Shown: positions 49,738 to 59,840, counted from the first letter of the stretch. The stretch: 64,000 nucleotides of DNA from UBA6898 sp964463135 (GCA_964463135.1 CAYXBA010000002.1:124001-188000); one strand, 5' to 3'. The notes: generated by a model from the letters alone, not told the origin. A program made the numbers and translations.

Positions 49738-52098
49738 ATGGCGGAGAAAGAAAAAAATAACGATAAAGAGGCCGAGATCCCTGATATTATTCCGGTCCTG
49801 CCAGTCAGGGATATCGTAGTCTTCCCATACATGATAATTCCACTTTTTGTCGGCAGAGAGTTGTCGATCAAGGCCATCGAACAGTCCCTTGCTGAAAACA
49901 GGATGATCCTTCTGCTGACACAGAAAGATATGAGCATTGAAAATCCGAGCGCTGCTGACCTGTATGAGACCGGTACGGTCGGGATGATCATGAGAATGCT
50001 CAAGCTGCCGGACGGCAGAGTGAAGATCCTCGTGCAGGGCCTGTCTAAAGCCCGGGTGAAGAAGTTCCTGCGGGCAGCACCCTACCTGGAAGCTGAAATT
50101 GCCAAGATAGAAGACAAAAAATCTGCAACAGTTACCATCGAGGAAGAGGCCCAGATCAGGACGGTCAAGGAGCAGCTCGACAAGGCTGTCTCCTACGGCA
50201 AGACCATCCTGCCGGACATTATGGTGGTCATAGAAAATCTGGACGAACCGGGAAGGCTCGCCGACCTGGTTGCATCAAATCTTGGCCTCAAAACAGAGCA
50301 GGCTCAGGAAATACTTGAACTTTCGGATCCGGTAAAAAAACTGAAACGGGTGAGCGATATCCTCGGCCATGAGATAGAGCTTCTGATCGTACAGCAGAAG
50401 ATACAGTCAGAGGCGAGGGGAGAGATCGATAAGACACAGCGGGAATACTTCCTGCGGGAACAGCTTAAGGCCATTCAGAAGGAACTCGGCGATATTGATG
50501 AACGCGCTGAAGAGATCAGGGAGTTCAGGCAGAAAGTTGAAGAAGCCAAAATGCCTGAAAAGGTCCTGAGAGAAGCCGAGAAGCAGCTGAAGAGGATCGA
50601 AAAGATGCATCCTGACAGCGCTGAAGCAGGAACGATCAGAACCTATCTGGACTGGCTTGTGGAGATACCCTGGTCAAAGAGTACCAAGGATAACCTTGAT
50701 ATCAAGGCTGCCAAGAAGGTGCTTAATGATGACCACTATGACCTCGAGAAGGTGAAAGAACGCATCCTCGAATACCTGAGCGTGCGGAAGCTCAAGGAGA
50801 AAATGAAGGGGCCGATCATCTGCTTTATCGGCCCTCCTGGTGTTGGCAAAACGTCCCTGGGCAGGTCTATCGCGCGCGCTCTCGGCAGGGAGTTCGTGCG
50901 CATGTCCCTCGGTGGTGTTCGTGACGAGGCAGAGATACGCGGCCACAGGAGGACCTATGTCGGTGCGCTGCCGGGAAGGATCATCCAGGGGATCAAGACT
51001 GCGGGCACGAACAACCCGGTCTTTATGCTCGACGAGATCGACAAGATCGGTATGGATTACCGGGGAGATCCCTCTTCAGCACTGCTTGAGGTGCTCGACC
51101 CTGAGCAGAACTTTGCTTTTGCTGACCATTATCTTTCGGTGCCTTTTGACCTGAGCAATGTCATGTTCATCACAACAGGCAATCTTGCCGATACGATACC
51201 GGGCCCGCTCAGGGACAGGATGGAGATCATATACCTTTCCGGGTATACCACGGAAGAGAAGCTCGGCATTGCAAAGAAGTATCTGCTGCCAAAGCAGCTT
51301 GAAGAACACGGACTCACCGAAACGATACTATCGACCACTGATCAGGCACTGACCCTGCTCATTTCCCAGTATACCCGTGAGGCGGGCGTCCGCAATCTTG
51401 AGCGCGAGATCGCAACGCTCTGCAGGAAGGTGGCCAAGAGGATCGCCGAGGGCAAAGAAAAGAAATATGTGATAACCGCGAAGAACCTTCAGAGCTTCCT
51501 GGGTGTGCCGAAGTTTCTGCCGGAAGAAGAGATGGAGAAGGATGAGGTCGGCGTCTCCACAGGCCTTGCCTGGACAGAGGCTGGCGGGGATATTATCTAC
51601 ATTGAGGCCACGACCATGAAAGGAAGGGGCAATCTTACCCTTACGGGACAGTTGGGCGATGTCATGAAGGAATCTGCCCAGGCAGCACTCAGCTATGTCA
51701 GGTCAACGGCAAAAACGCTCGGCATAAAGGATGACATATTTTCAAAGACAGATGTGCATATCCACGTACCTGCAGGCGCAATACCGAAGGATGGGCCGTC
51801 TGCCGGCATCACGATAGCAACTGCCATCGCTTCGGTCTTTAACGGGAGGCCGGTCAACAAGAACATTGCGATGACCGGCGAAGTGACGCTCAGAGGCAGG
51901 GTGCTGCCGATCGGTGGATTGAAGGAGAAGACCTTGGCAGCCAAGCGCATGGGCATCCGGAAGATCATTCTGCCGAAGCGGAACAAAAAGGACCTTGAAG
52001 ATATTCCGAAGTATATCAAGAAGGACATGGAGTTCGTCTTTGCCGAGACCATGGACCAGGTATTAAAAGCGGCTCTTAAGGCCAAGAAGAAATCCTGA
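49738..52098 (+). CDS. lon: ATP-dependent protease Lon
   Basis: 786-residue LonA. N-terminal LON domain (DIIPVLPVRDIVVFPYMIIP), central AAA+ with Walker A GPPGVGKTSLG and Walker B VFMLDEIDKIG, and C-terminal serine-lysine protease domain (DGPSAGITIA holding Ser, and the Lys in GGLKEKTLAAKR). Full length. Ribosome site AAGGAGACGCA. Confidence 0.97.
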   Translation: MAEKEKNNDKEAEIPDIIPVLPVRDIVVFPYMIIPLFVGRELSIKAIEQSLAENRMILLLTQKDMSIENPSAADLYETGTVGMIMRMLKLPDGRVKILVQGLSKARVKKFLRAAPYLEAEIAKIEDKKSATVTIEEEAQIRTVKEQLDKAVSYGKTILPDIMVVIENLDEPGRLADLVASNLGLKTEQAQEILELSDPVKKLKRVSDILGHEIELLIVQQKIQSEARGEIDKTQREYFLREQLKAIQKELGDIDERAEEIREFRQKVEEAKMPEKVLREAEKQLKRIEKMHPDSAEAGTIRTYLDWLVEIPWSKSTKDNLDIKAAKKVLNDDHYDLEKVKERILEYLSVRKLKEKMKGPIICFIGPPGVGKTSLGRSIARALGREFVRMSLGGVRDEAEIRGHRRTYVGALPGRIIQGIKTAGTNNPVFMLDEIDKIGMDYRGDPSSALLEVLDPEQNFAFADHYLSVPFDLSNVMFITTGNLADTIPGPLRDRMEIIYLSGYTTEEKLGIAKKYLLPKQLEEHGLTETILSTTDQALTLLISQYTREAGVRNLEREIATLCRKVAKRIAEGKEKKYVITAKNLQSFLGVPKFLPEEEMEKDEVGVSTGLAWTEAGGDIIYIEATTMKGRGNLTLTGQLGDVMKESAQAALSYVRSTAKTLGIKDDIFSKTDVHIHVPAGAIPKDGPSAGITIATAIASVFNGRPVNKNIAMTGEVTLRGRVLPIGGLKEKTLAAKRMGIRKIILPKRNKKDLEDIPKYIKKDMEFVFAETMDQVLKAALKAKKKS

Positions 52099-52111
52099 TC
52101 CAGCCGGCGTC

Positions 52112-53098
52112 ATGAACCTTTCTCAGGCCGGAGAACTCACGCTCCTCGGGATCCTCAGAAAGCGCTTCGGGAAGATATCCCGGGGCGTTCCTGTAGGCAT
52201 TGGCGACGATGCTGCCGTGGTCAGGGCCGGAAAGAACGTTCTGCTGACCACGGACATGATGGTGGAAGGCGTTCATTTCGACCTTGCATGGATATCACCT
52301 TTTCAACTCGGTTTTAAACTGGTATCCGTAAATATCAGCGATATTTTTGCCATGGGCGGCAAACCGCGCGCAATACTGCTGAATTTTTCTGCTCAAAAGA
52401 AAAGCACCAGGGAATTTTTTGACCGGTTTTTCGACGGCATTGAAGCAGCACTGAAGACCTACGGTGTAAGCCTCATCGGTGGTGATATTTCCGCTGCCGA
52501 CAGGGTCATGCTATCAATTACGGCGATCGGAACCGGGAAAAAAGTCCTGAAACGCAGCGGTGCCAGGGTCGGCGACCGCATTTACGTTACCGGCAGACTG
52601 GGCGATTCTGCATGCGGGTTGGCGATGCTTAAGAATATTCGCACGACGATCGATTTTGCAAAGCCAACAAAAAAGGGACTCCCGGTGACATGGGATATTG
52701 CAGTTCCCCTGCTGAGGAGACATCTGATGCCCATTGCCAGAGATCCTGGGCGCATAGCCGGCACGGCAACGGCAATGATCGATATCAGTGACGGCCTTCT
52801 GATCGATCTTTCCCGCCTCTGCAAAGAGAGCGGTGTTGGTGCCCGGATCAGGGCTGCGGATATACCGGTTTCGCAGGAGTTAACGACAACAGCTGCCAGC
52901 CTGGGGCTTTCTGCCTTCGATCTGGCATTGAACGGCGGCGAGGACTATGAACTCCTCTTTACGGCGCCTGCAACGGCGCGCATCAAAGCCTTTTGTATCG
53001 GTGAGATCACGCGTTCCGGCATCTCTGTCGTTAACGAGCAGGGGAAACGAATAAAAGTATCTGCACGGGGGTATCAGCATTTCTCATCTCAGGGATAA
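52112..53098 (+). CDS. thiL: Thiamine-monophosphate kinase
   Basis: Phosphorylates TMP to TPP. 328 residues: VGIGDDAAVVR, TTDMMVEGVHFDLAW, VSVNISDIFAMGGKP, SLIGGDISAADRV and GGEDYELLFT match ThiL. It is 13 bases behind lon. Its 3' end overlaps the DUF2062 gene in another frame. Confidence 0.95.
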   Translation: MNLSQAGELTLLGILRKRFGKISRGVPVGIGDDAAVVRAGKNVLLTTDMMVEGVHFDLAWISPFQLGFKLVSVNISDIFAMGGKPRAILLNFSAQKKSTREFFDRFFDGIEAALKTYGVSLIGGDISAADRVMLSITAIGTGKKVLKRSGARVGDRIYVTGRLGDSACGLAMLKNIRTTIDFAKPTKKGLPVTWDIAVPLLRRHLMPIARDPGRIAGTATAMIDISDGLLIDLSRLCKESGVGARIRAADIPVSQELTTTAASLGLSAFDLALNGGEDYELLFTAPATARIKAFCIGEITRSGISVVNEQGKRIKVSARGYQHFSSQG

Positions 53099-53510
53099 GT
53101 TCAGGCAGATCCTGACCATTAAAGAATCGCCCCACAGAATAGCGCTGGCATTCTCTGTCGGCGTATTTATAGGCATGTCTCCTCTCCTGGGACTGCATAC
53201 CCTGCTCGGTCTTCTGGTTGCGTGGATCTTTAAGCTGAATAAGTTCGTCAGCATCGTCGGCATCTATGTGACCAATCCATGGACTATTGTGCCGATCTAT
53301 TCTTTTGGTTTATGGCTCGGCGCAAAGCTCCTTGCGATGAATCATATTATTCCTGACATTGACTGGGCTCATCTGTCCATGCAGGAACTTCTTCATACGC
53401 TGGGACCGCTCCTTATGCCGTTTCTTGTGGGCACAACGGTCCTGGGCACCGTGTCTGCGCTGCTCAGTTACTTCATCGTCTACCGAACTGTGAAGAAAAG
53501 CCGTGCCTAA
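53079..53510 (+). CDS. DUF2062 membrane protein, start codon unclear
   Basis: Small protein with two or three membrane helices and the DUF2062 pattern (SPHRIALAFSVGVFIGMSPLLGLHT, then NPWTIVPIY). Homology extends upstream of the first ATG (53175) to about ISHLRDKF. In this frame there is no ATG, GTG or TTG between the stop at 53052 and 53175. Candidate initiators are ATT 53079, ATC 53073 or CTG 53061. I annotate from ATT 53079 as the best match to family length. It overlaps thiL, and rimO starts within its last codons. Confidence 0.65.
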   Translation: MSHLRDKFRQILTIKESPHRIALAFSVGVFIGMSPLLGLHTLLGLLVAWIFKLNKFVSIVGIYVTNPWTIVPIYSFGLWLGAKLLAMNHIIPDIDWAHLSMQELLHTLGPLLMPFLVGTTVLGTVSALLSYFIVYRTVKKSRA

Positions 53511-54780
53511 GATATCCCTGGTAAGCCTTGGCTGTCCGAAGAACCTGGTTGATTCCGAAAACCTCCTGAAGAAGCTTGCTGCGCACGGCTTGACATACAC
53601 TGAAGATCCCGGGACGGCAGAACTTCTTCTTATCAATACCTGCGGCTTCATCGATGCTGCCAAAAAGGAATCAGTAGAAGAGATTCTGAAGCTGGCAGCA
53701 GGCAAGGGTGCGGGATCGAAGAAGCTTGTCGTCTTCGGATGTCTTGCCAAAAGGTTCGGCAATGAACTGAAACAAGAGATCCCGGAGATCGATGTCCTTT
53801 TCGGTGTCGGTGATGACGAGAAGATCGTTGAATACTGCAGCAGTGTCCTTTCGGCGTCTGGCTCATCAGAACCGGAGGTTCGGCTCTCTGATACGGCATA
53901 TGCCTATCTCAAGATAGCAGAGGGCTGCGACAGGGGCTGCTCGTACTGTGTAATCCCTGATATCCGCGGGAATTTTAAGAGCAGGATGCCCGAGGAGATC
54001 CTGAAAGAGGCAGAGGCCTTGATTAGGGCAGGGCGGCGGGAACTGATCATCGTTGCCCAGGATATCACATCCTACGGCAAGGATCTTGGCCAGTATGATC
54101 TCTCCCGTCTGATACGGGAAATTGCGGCGATCAGCGGAGATTTCTGGATACGCCTTCTCTATCTCTATCCCACTGCGATTACCGATGAACTTCTCAAAAC
54201 CGTAATGACAGAAGAAAAGGTCTGCAACTATCTTGATATCCCGCTCCAGCATACGGAAGAAAAGATCCTCGGACTGATGAAGCGGGGGGGTAGCAGGAAT
54301 TATTACGAAAAACTGATACAGAAGATCAGGACGTCTGTTCCGGATGTGGCGTTGAGGAGCACCCTGATCACCGGCTTTCCCCAGGAGACAGAAAAGGATT
54401 TTGAAGCAATGCTCTCTTTTGTCCAGCGCGTGCAGTTGGACAGGCTTGGTGTCTTCACCTATTCACGCGAAGAGGGAAGCGCTGCTTATAGCCTGAAGGG
54501 GCAGGTGCCGAAGCATCTCCGACAGAAACGGCGAGATCGGATCATGGAGGTGCAGTCAGCCATTTCCCTTGAGAGGAACAAGAGGCTGGTCGGCAAGGTC
54601 TTCAGGGCGCTTGTGGATGAGATAGACGACGATGTCGCTATCGCGCGAATATATTCCCAGGCACCGGAAATAGACGGGGTCGTTTTTTTGAAAGGGTCAG
54701 GTGTTGCCAAGCATGAGTTCGTTCAGATCAGGATCGATCAGGCATTTGACTATGATCTGCAGGGCACTGTCATTGGATGA
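53503..54780 (+). CDS. rimO: Ribosomal protein uS12 methylthiotransferase RimO
   Basis: Radical SAM methylthiotransferase modifying Asp of ribosomal protein S12. 425 residues: N-terminal UPF0004 cysteines (SLGCPKNLVDSE, NTCGFIDAAKKES, FGCLAKRF), radical SAM motif CDRGCSYCVIPDIRG, and C-terminal TRAM domain. PKNLVDSE distinguishes RimO from MiaB. GTG 53503 overlaps the DUF2062 stop. Confidence 0.95.
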   Translation: MPKISLVSLGCPKNLVDSENLLKKLAAHGLTYTEDPGTAELLLINTCGFIDAAKKESVEEILKLAAGKGAGSKKLVVFGCLAKRFGNELKQEIPEIDVLFGVGDDEKIVEYCSSVLSASGSSEPEVRLSDTAYAYLKIAEGCDRGCSYCVIPDIRGNFKSRMPEEILKEAEALIRAGRRELIIVAQDITSYGKDLGQYDLSRLIREIAAISGDFWIRLLYLYPTAITDELLKTVMTEEKVCNYLDIPLQHTEEKILGLMKRGGSRNYYEKLIQKIRTSVPDVALRSTLITGFPQETEKDFEAMLSFVQRVQLDRLGVFTYSREEGSAAYSLKGQVPKHLRQKRRDRIMEVQSAISLERNKRLVGKVFRALVDEIDDDVAIARIYSQAPEIDGVVFLKGSGVAKHEFVQIRIDQAFDYDLQGTVIG

Positions 54781-55610
54781 AGAGGTCTCCTCTTCTCAAT
54801 ATTGTTCTTTTTCTGCTCACCTTTGCTTCAACGCTTGCGGTCGGTGCCATTCACGCAGGCGTTGACCTCATAGAAGAACCACAGGCTATTTTTCGTGGAC
54901 TGCCGTTTTCCCTGACCCTGCTTTCGATACTGCTTGTCCATGAATTTTCTCATTATATTGCTTCGCGCCGGCATGGAGTAGAAGCATCACTTCCTTACTT
55001 CATACCAGCGCCGACACTGTTCGGCACGCTTGGCGCCTTCATCCGGATGCGGTCCAGTATAACAACAAAGAATGCACTGATGGACATAGGCGCATCCGGC
55101 CCGATCGCCGGATTTCTGGTGTCAGTTGTGGCATCGCTGATTGGTCTGCATTATTCTGAAGTACGCACAATGCCCCTTCATCCCGAAGAAATGATGGTAT
55201 TGGGCGATTCCCTTTTGTTTGTCGCGCTGACAAAGATCGTTATCGGCTCAATACCTGACGCCTCCGGACTGTATCTTCACCCTGTGGCCTTTGCGGGCTG
55301 GATCGGTCTCTTTGTCACTTCGCTTAACCTTATTCCGGCTGGTCAGCTTGACGGCGGCCACATTGCTTACGCAGTTCTCGAAGAAAAGCATCGCTGGCTC
55401 TCTAAGGTCATGATGGGTGTGCTTGTTATTCTCGGGTTTTATTTCCAGGGGTGGCTGGTCTGGGCAGTTCTGCTCTATTTTCTCGGCTCAAATCATCCGC
55501 CAATCCTTTTCCCTGATCTGCCCCTTGATCCGAGGCGTAAGGTGATAGGGCTCCTTGCACTGCTTATTTTTATCCTGACGTTCATACCGGTTCCGGTCAG
55601 CATAAAATAA
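54777..55610 (+). CDS. M50-family site-2 protease
   Basis: 277-residue integral-membrane zinc protease. HEFSHYIASRR holds the HExxH, and NLIPAGQLDGGH the conserved asparagine and metal-ligand Asp (NPxDG-like). The Pro-rich PYFIPAPTLFGTLGAFIRMRS loop is typical of the family. No PDZ domain. It overlaps the rimO stop and ends at a terminator. Confidence 0.88.
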   Translation: MKRSPLLNIVLFLLTFASTLAVGAIHAGVDLIEEPQAIFRGLPFSLTLLSILLVHEFSHYIASRRHGVEASLPYFIPAPTLFGTLGAFIRMRSSITTKNALMDIGASGPIAGFLVSVVASLIGLHYSEVRTMPLHPEEMMVLGDSLLFVALTKIVIGSIPDASGLYLHPVAFAGWIGLFVTSLNLIPAGQLDGGHIAYAVLEEKHRWLSKVMMGVLVILGFYFQGWLVWAVLLYFLGSNHPPILFPDLPLDPRRKVIGLLALLIFILTFIPVPVSIK

Positions 55611-55645
55611 AAGGGGCCCGGACTGTTAAGTCCAGGCCCCTTTTA
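55611..55645. terminator. Bidirectional terminator
   Basis: GGGGCC(C)GGACT, loop GTTA, AGTCC(A)GGCCCC, followed by TTTT, with AAAA before it. It serves the rightward M50 gene and the convergent leftward FadL-like gene. Confidence 0.88.
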
Positions 55646-55663
55646 TAAAAAGTTCTTTTGTTT

Positions 55664-56905
55664 TTAGAATCTATAGGTGATGCCAAGATCAATACTGTCT
55701 TCTTTGAGTGATGATTCGACAGCGGTCTTGTTCTTAAAGCCCATGAAGGTTCCTTTTTCCTTTATGCTGTTCTCAAAGGCATGCGTGTAACCCAGATCGA
55801 TAGACAGGCTCTTGGTTATCTGATAGCCGAGACCTGCGGTCAGATGCGTCTCGACAATTGCGGGGAACCCTGTAATTCTGAGTATTTCATACTGGTAGCG
55901 ATTGACATGCTTACCCTGGACATTAACCGTGGGGCTGAATGCGCCGTCCCAGCCACTGCTCGGCTTTACAGGATTCTGTCCATAATTATATCCCAGACGC
56001 AGGGCAAGGGATGGCATAGGGCGATACTGCGCTCCCAGAGCGAATACCCACTGGTTCTCCCAGCCGAAATCACTGTATCCGTCAGCTCCAGCCCAGTTAA
56101 CCCACTTGGCATTGGCTTCAAACAGAAGGACGCGGGGTGTCGGCTCATAGGCAATGCCGAAGCCAACGCTCATAGGGCTTTCGAGGGTGAGGTCGTCATT
56201 GTGTCCGTCGCCGTCAAAATCAGCAACTTCCTTATGCTTGATCCTCTGAGGAAGCACTACGACTGCGCCAAACTGCAGGGGGCCGTGCTTAACGATAGCG
56301 CCGACCTGTCCGCCAATGCCGAAGCCTGACTCATTGCCCTGGCCCATATCCAGCGTGCCGTAGTCAATATGAAGCGAAGCACCGATAGAGAAGTTCGGTG
56401 TAACCATGTATGCAATATTCGGCGCAACCTTCAATATGGAGAGGTTCGTGTAAACATCATCCTTCGTAGCGGTATGGGGATTCAGGTCAAACTGGTTCTC
56501 GTAATCAACACCCAGTCCCGAAACGCCATAAGCAGCGAAGCCGAAACGCCAATCCTGGGAAAGGGGTATTGAGATGCCCATAGCCGGTATGAAGAAAAGA
56601 TCAGAGGCACTCTCTTTTTCACCTGTGTTCTGGACAAAAGCGGTATTCTTTATCTTCGTGGTTGCCTTCGGCATAAAGATCGTTGTTGCGAAATTAAACT
56701 CGGACCCCGGGCAGTACGGGCCGAAGCACATTGCCGCCGGGTTTGAAAATACGGCGCTGATTGCATCCTGGGGCGCAGCAATGCCGACGCCGCCCATTGC
56801 CCTTGAAATGGGGCCAATGCTGATCAGATTGTCGCCATTTGTTGCCGATGAGAGACTTGCAAAAGAAAGAACAATCAATAGAGATAAAATGAGAATTTTC
56901 TTCAT
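55664..56905 (-). CDS. OmpP1/FadL-type outer-membrane porin
   Basis: 413 residues: signal peptide (MKKILILSLLIVLSFASLSSA), then the conserved ISIGPISRAMGGVGIAAPQDAISAVFSNPAAMC plug region and an alternating beta-barrel body ending in an aromatic (ITYRF). FadL-type proteins take up hydrophobic compounds such as long-chain fatty acids or aromatics. A strong promoter lies upstream (56934-56962). Single gene. Confidence 0.9.
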   Translation of the reverse strand: MKKILILSLLIVLSFASLSSATNGDNLISIGPISRAMGGVGIAAPQDAISAVFSNPAAMCFGPYCPGSEFNFATTIFMPKATTKIKNTAFVQNTGEKESASDLFFIPAMGISIPLSQDWRFGFAAYGVSGLGVDYENQFDLNPHTATKDDVYTNLSILKVAPNIAYMVTPNFSIGASLHIDYGTLDMGQGNESGFGIGGQVGAIVKHGPLQFGAVVVLPQRIKHKEVADFDGDGHNDDLTLESPMSVGFGIAYEPTPRVLLFEANAKWVNWAGADGYSDFGWENQWVFALGAQYRPMPSLALRLGYNYGQNPVKPSSGWDGAFSPTVNVQGKHVNRYQYEILRITGFPAIVETHLTAGLGYQITKSLSIDLGYTHAFENSIKEKGTFMGFKNKTAVESSLKEDSIDLGITYRF

Positions 56906-56933
56906 GGAACCCTCCTAGTAAAATTTTAATAAT

Positions 56934-56962
56934 TATATACAATTACGCACTCTTTTTGTCAA
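56934..56962 (-). promoter_or_regulatory. Strong promoter of the FadL-like gene
   Basis: On the minus strand TTGACA (56962-56957), 17 bp, TATATA (56939-56934), with a TATAAT two bases further (56937-56932). GGAGG lies before the ATG. Confidence 0.7.
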
Positions 56963-57181
56963 AAAAATTAATCAAGGAAATACGGAAGAGCGGCTGGCCC
57001 CCGGAGGAGATTAGCCTGAATCCCAGCTGCTCTGTGAAAAGTGCTGCAAATAGCAAGAAATTGTAATATGAAATATCAAAGAGATGACTATTTGAGCAGT
57101 TTTGACAGGAGGCAGGCACGGCATTTTTTGTAATTATTGTGGTATTCTACAAGGAAAACTACTCATAAGGAGACGGAAATT

Positions 57182-57625
57182 ATGAAGGTTATTCTGAAGG
57201 AAGATGTTAAGGGGCTTGGACATATGGGTGATGTTGTCAATGCATCGGATGGCTATGCACGGAATTTTTTGATCCCGAAGAATCTTGCTGCAGAGGCGAG
57301 TACCAAAAATATAAAGGAGCTTGAGCATCACAAGAAGATCATCATGGAGAAGGCGGCCAAGATCAGGGATGCGTCGAAGGCATCTGCCGAGAAGCTTGCA
57401 GCACTGACCCTTGTCATCAAGGCAAAGGTCGGGGAAGAGGAGAAACTGTTCGGCAGCGTGACCAGTATGGATATTGCCGAGGCCCTCGCTGCCCAGGGAT
57501 TTGATATCGATAAGAAGAAAATTCATATAGATGAGCCCATAAAACGCATTGGCGAATTTGTCGTGCATGTAAAGATGCACCCGGAGGTTTCAGCTCCGGT
57601 AAAAGTTCATGTTGTTTCTGAATGA
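57182..57625 (+). CDS. rplI: 50S ribosomal protein L9
   Basis: 147 residues: MKVILKEDVKGLGHMGDVVNASDGYARNFLIPK is the L9 N-terminal signature, followed by the long connecting helix and the C-terminal domain (KIHIDEPIKRIGEFVV). AAGGAGACGG precedes ATG 57182. The rps6-ssb-rpsR genes often next to it are not here. It is coupled to dnaB (ATGA). Confidence 0.96.
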   Translation: MKVILKEDVKGLGHMGDVVNASDGYARNFLIPKNLAAEASTKNIKELEHHKKIIMEKAAKIRDASKASAEKLAALTLVIKAKVGEEEKLFGSVTSMDIAEALAAQGFDIDKKKIHIDEPIKRIGEFVVHVKMHPEVSAPVKVHVVSE

Positions 57626-58989
57626 GAGATTCTGAGATACAGAAAGACCGGGTCCCACCCCAAAACATAGAAGCTGAGCAGTCCGTGCTGGGCGCTATTT
57701 TGCTTGATAATGACGCCCTGCACACTGCGGTTGAGATGCTCGTGGCCGATGACTTCTATCGGGACGCCCATAAGAAGATCTATCAGGCCATGACCGATCT
57801 TCACCGAAAGCCGGAGCCGGTCGATATCATTACCCTGACTGAGTTCATGAAGGTCCGCGGAGAGCTCGATGCCATTGGCGGGCTGCAGTATCTCTCTTCC
57901 CTTGCTTCCATTGTGCCTACCTCTGCCAATGTGCGTTACCATGCCAGGATCATCAAGGAAAAGGCGCTGGTCAGGGGGCTTCTTACGTCGGTGACGGACA
58001 TTGCAAAGAATGTCTATGAAAGCGAGCAGGATGCCGATGAACTGATCGACTTCGCGGAGAAGACCATATTCACGCTCCACGACAGGAAGGTAAAGACTGC
58101 CTTTTATCCCATGAAAGACCTGATCACCGACACGTTTGTCACGATTGAGAGGCTTTATGACCGGAAAGAGGCGATCACCGGCGTTCCCTCGGGCTTTAAG
58201 GACATTGATGAGCTGACAACAGGTTTCCAGAGAGGCGACCTTATCATTATCGGCGGACGGCCCGGTATGGGCAAGACGGCATTCTGTCTGAATATCGCAC
58301 AGCATGTCGGCATAGGCATGGGTGAGCCCGTTGCGATCTTCAGTCTTGAAATGGCGAAGGAGCAACTGGTGATGAGGATGCTCTGTTCTGAGGCAAAGGT
58401 CGATTCGAACAAAGTGAGAAAGGGCTTCATTAATAAGCGTGAGGATTGGAACAAGCTGACCAATGCCGCCGGCAAGCTTGCCGAGTCGAAGATCTTTATT
58501 GACGATTCGTCAGGCCTTTCCGTATTGGAAATGCGCGCAAAAGCGCGAAGATTGAAGCAGCAGCACGGACTGAGCCTCGTCATCATCGATTATCTTCAGC
58601 TTATGAAGGGGACCGGAAAGTTCGAGCGGCGCGAGCAGGAGATCGCAGATATATCGCGCTCCCTGAAAGCACTGGCCAAGGAACTCGAAGTGCCGGTCGT
58701 TGCCCTGAGCCAGCTGAACCGCGGCGTTGAGACCCGGACAGGCGCCAATAAGAATCCTACTCTTGCCGATCTCAGAGAGTCGGGCGCCATTGAACAGGAT
58801 GCTGACGTTATTATGTTTCTCTATCGCGAAGCTAAGGACGAAAAAGACGGCAGGGGCGGCATCGTGGTCGATATAGCAAAGCAGAGAAACGGGCCGACTG
58901 ACAAGGTCAATCTTACCTTTCTTGCCTACTGCACACGCTTTGTCGATGCTACTGATATCGAATATCAGGAACTGGAAGAGACCTTCTAG
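57622..58989 (+). CDS. dnaB: Replicative DNA helicase DnaB
   Basis: Hexameric helicase at the chromosomal replication fork. 455 residues: N-terminal domain (NIEAEQSVLGAILLDNDAL), linker helix, RecA motor with Walker A GRPGMGKTAF, Walker B LVIIDYLQLM, and the DnaB signature DLRESGAIEQDADVI. Overlaps rplI by four bases. Compare the element's DnaB-N fusion at 42691. Confidence 0.97.
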   Translation: MRDSEIQKDRVPPQNIEAEQSVLGAILLDNDALHTAVEMLVADDFYRDAHKKIYQAMTDLHRKPEPVDIITLTEFMKVRGELDAIGGLQYLSSLASIVPTSANVRYHARIIKEKALVRGLLTSVTDIAKNVYESEQDADELIDFAEKTIFTLHDRKVKTAFYPMKDLITDTFVTIERLYDRKEAITGVPSGFKDIDELTTGFQRGDLIIIGGRPGMGKTAFCLNIAQHVGIGMGEPVAIFSLEMAKEQLVMRMLCSEAKVDSNKVRKGFINKREDWNKLTNAAGKLAESKIFIDDSSGLSVLEMRAKARRLKQQHGLSLVIIDYLQLMKGTGKFERREQEIADISRSLKALAKELEVPVVALSQLNRGVETRTGANKNPTLADLRESGAIEQDADVIMFLYREAKDEKDGRGGIVVDIAKQRNGPTDKVNLTFLAYCTRFVDATDIEYQELEETF

Positions 58990-58991
58990 CT

Positions 58992-59798
58992 ATGCATCGC
59001 ACTCCCGCAGTTGCCGGCAGGTTCTATGACGGGACCCGTTCCGGTCTTAGAAAACAGGTTGAGCAGTATATTGTTTCCTCTCAAAGACCTCACGAAGCAG
59101 TCGGCATTATGGTTCCGCATGCAGGGCTCATCTATTCCGGATCTGTTGCAGGACAGGTCTATTCGTCTATCTCCATGCCGAAGACCTTTATTATGCTAGG
59201 TCCCAATCACACTGGTCTCGGCTCCCCTGTCTCTCTGATGGAGGACGGGGCATGGGAAGTTCCAACCGGCACGCTCACGATCGACCGAAGGATTGCGAGC
59301 AGGATCCTGCAGAGCACTGAGTTGGCGGTCAGCGACTCGCAGGCTCATGCCTATGAGCATTCCCTTGAGGTTCAGATCCCCTTTATAACCTATTTTTCCC
59401 TGGAGGTGTCGATCGTTCCGATCTCAATAATGCGTGCGACCTACGACAACTGCAGGGAGCTTGCAGGAGCGCTCGCAAAGGCGGTTCAGAGTGTGGACTA
59501 CCCGGTAACGATCCTTGCAAGTTCTGACATGAGTCATTACGTGCCTGACAGGATCGCTCGCCAGAAAGACAAGAAAGCGATAGAGAGGATCCTTTCTTTT
59601 GACCCTCGCGGCCTCTATGATACCGTTCTCCAGGAGAGGATATCCATGTGCGGCGTTCTTCCGGCAACGGTCATGCTGATCGCCGCGCAGCTGCTCGGGG
59701 CGAAGAACACGCGGCTTATCGGCTATACGACATCAGGAGATGTGAGCGGCGATTACGACAGTGTTGTCGGCTATGCAGGCATCACCGTTTCCCGATAA
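58992..59798 (+). CDS. AmmeMemoRadiSam system protein B (Memo)
   Basis: 268-residue Memo-family protein: RTPAVAGRFYDG, IMVPHAGLIYSGSVAG, MLGPNHTGLG, HSLEVQIPF, and SSDMSHYVP form the non-haem metal site seen in the family. In bacteria Memo occurs with AmmeRadiSam and AMMECR1. Neither is in the window. It follows dnaB by 2 bases. Confidence 0.9.
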   Translation: MHRTPAVAGRFYDGTRSGLRKQVEQYIVSSQRPHEAVGIMVPHAGLIYSGSVAGQVYSSISMPKTFIMLGPNHTGLGSPVSLMEDGAWEVPTGTLTIDRRIASRILQSTELAVSDSQAHAYEHSLEVQIPFITYFSLEVSIVPISIMRATYDNCRELAGALAKAVQSVDYPVTILASSDMSHYVPDRIARQKDKKAIERILSFDPRGLYDTVLQERISMCGVLPATVMLIAAQLLGAKNTRLIGYTTSGDVSGDYDSVVGYAGITVSR

Positions 59799-59840
59799 AG
59801 AGGGCATGGACTTGTCCCGAGGGGCATGATAGACTGAACC

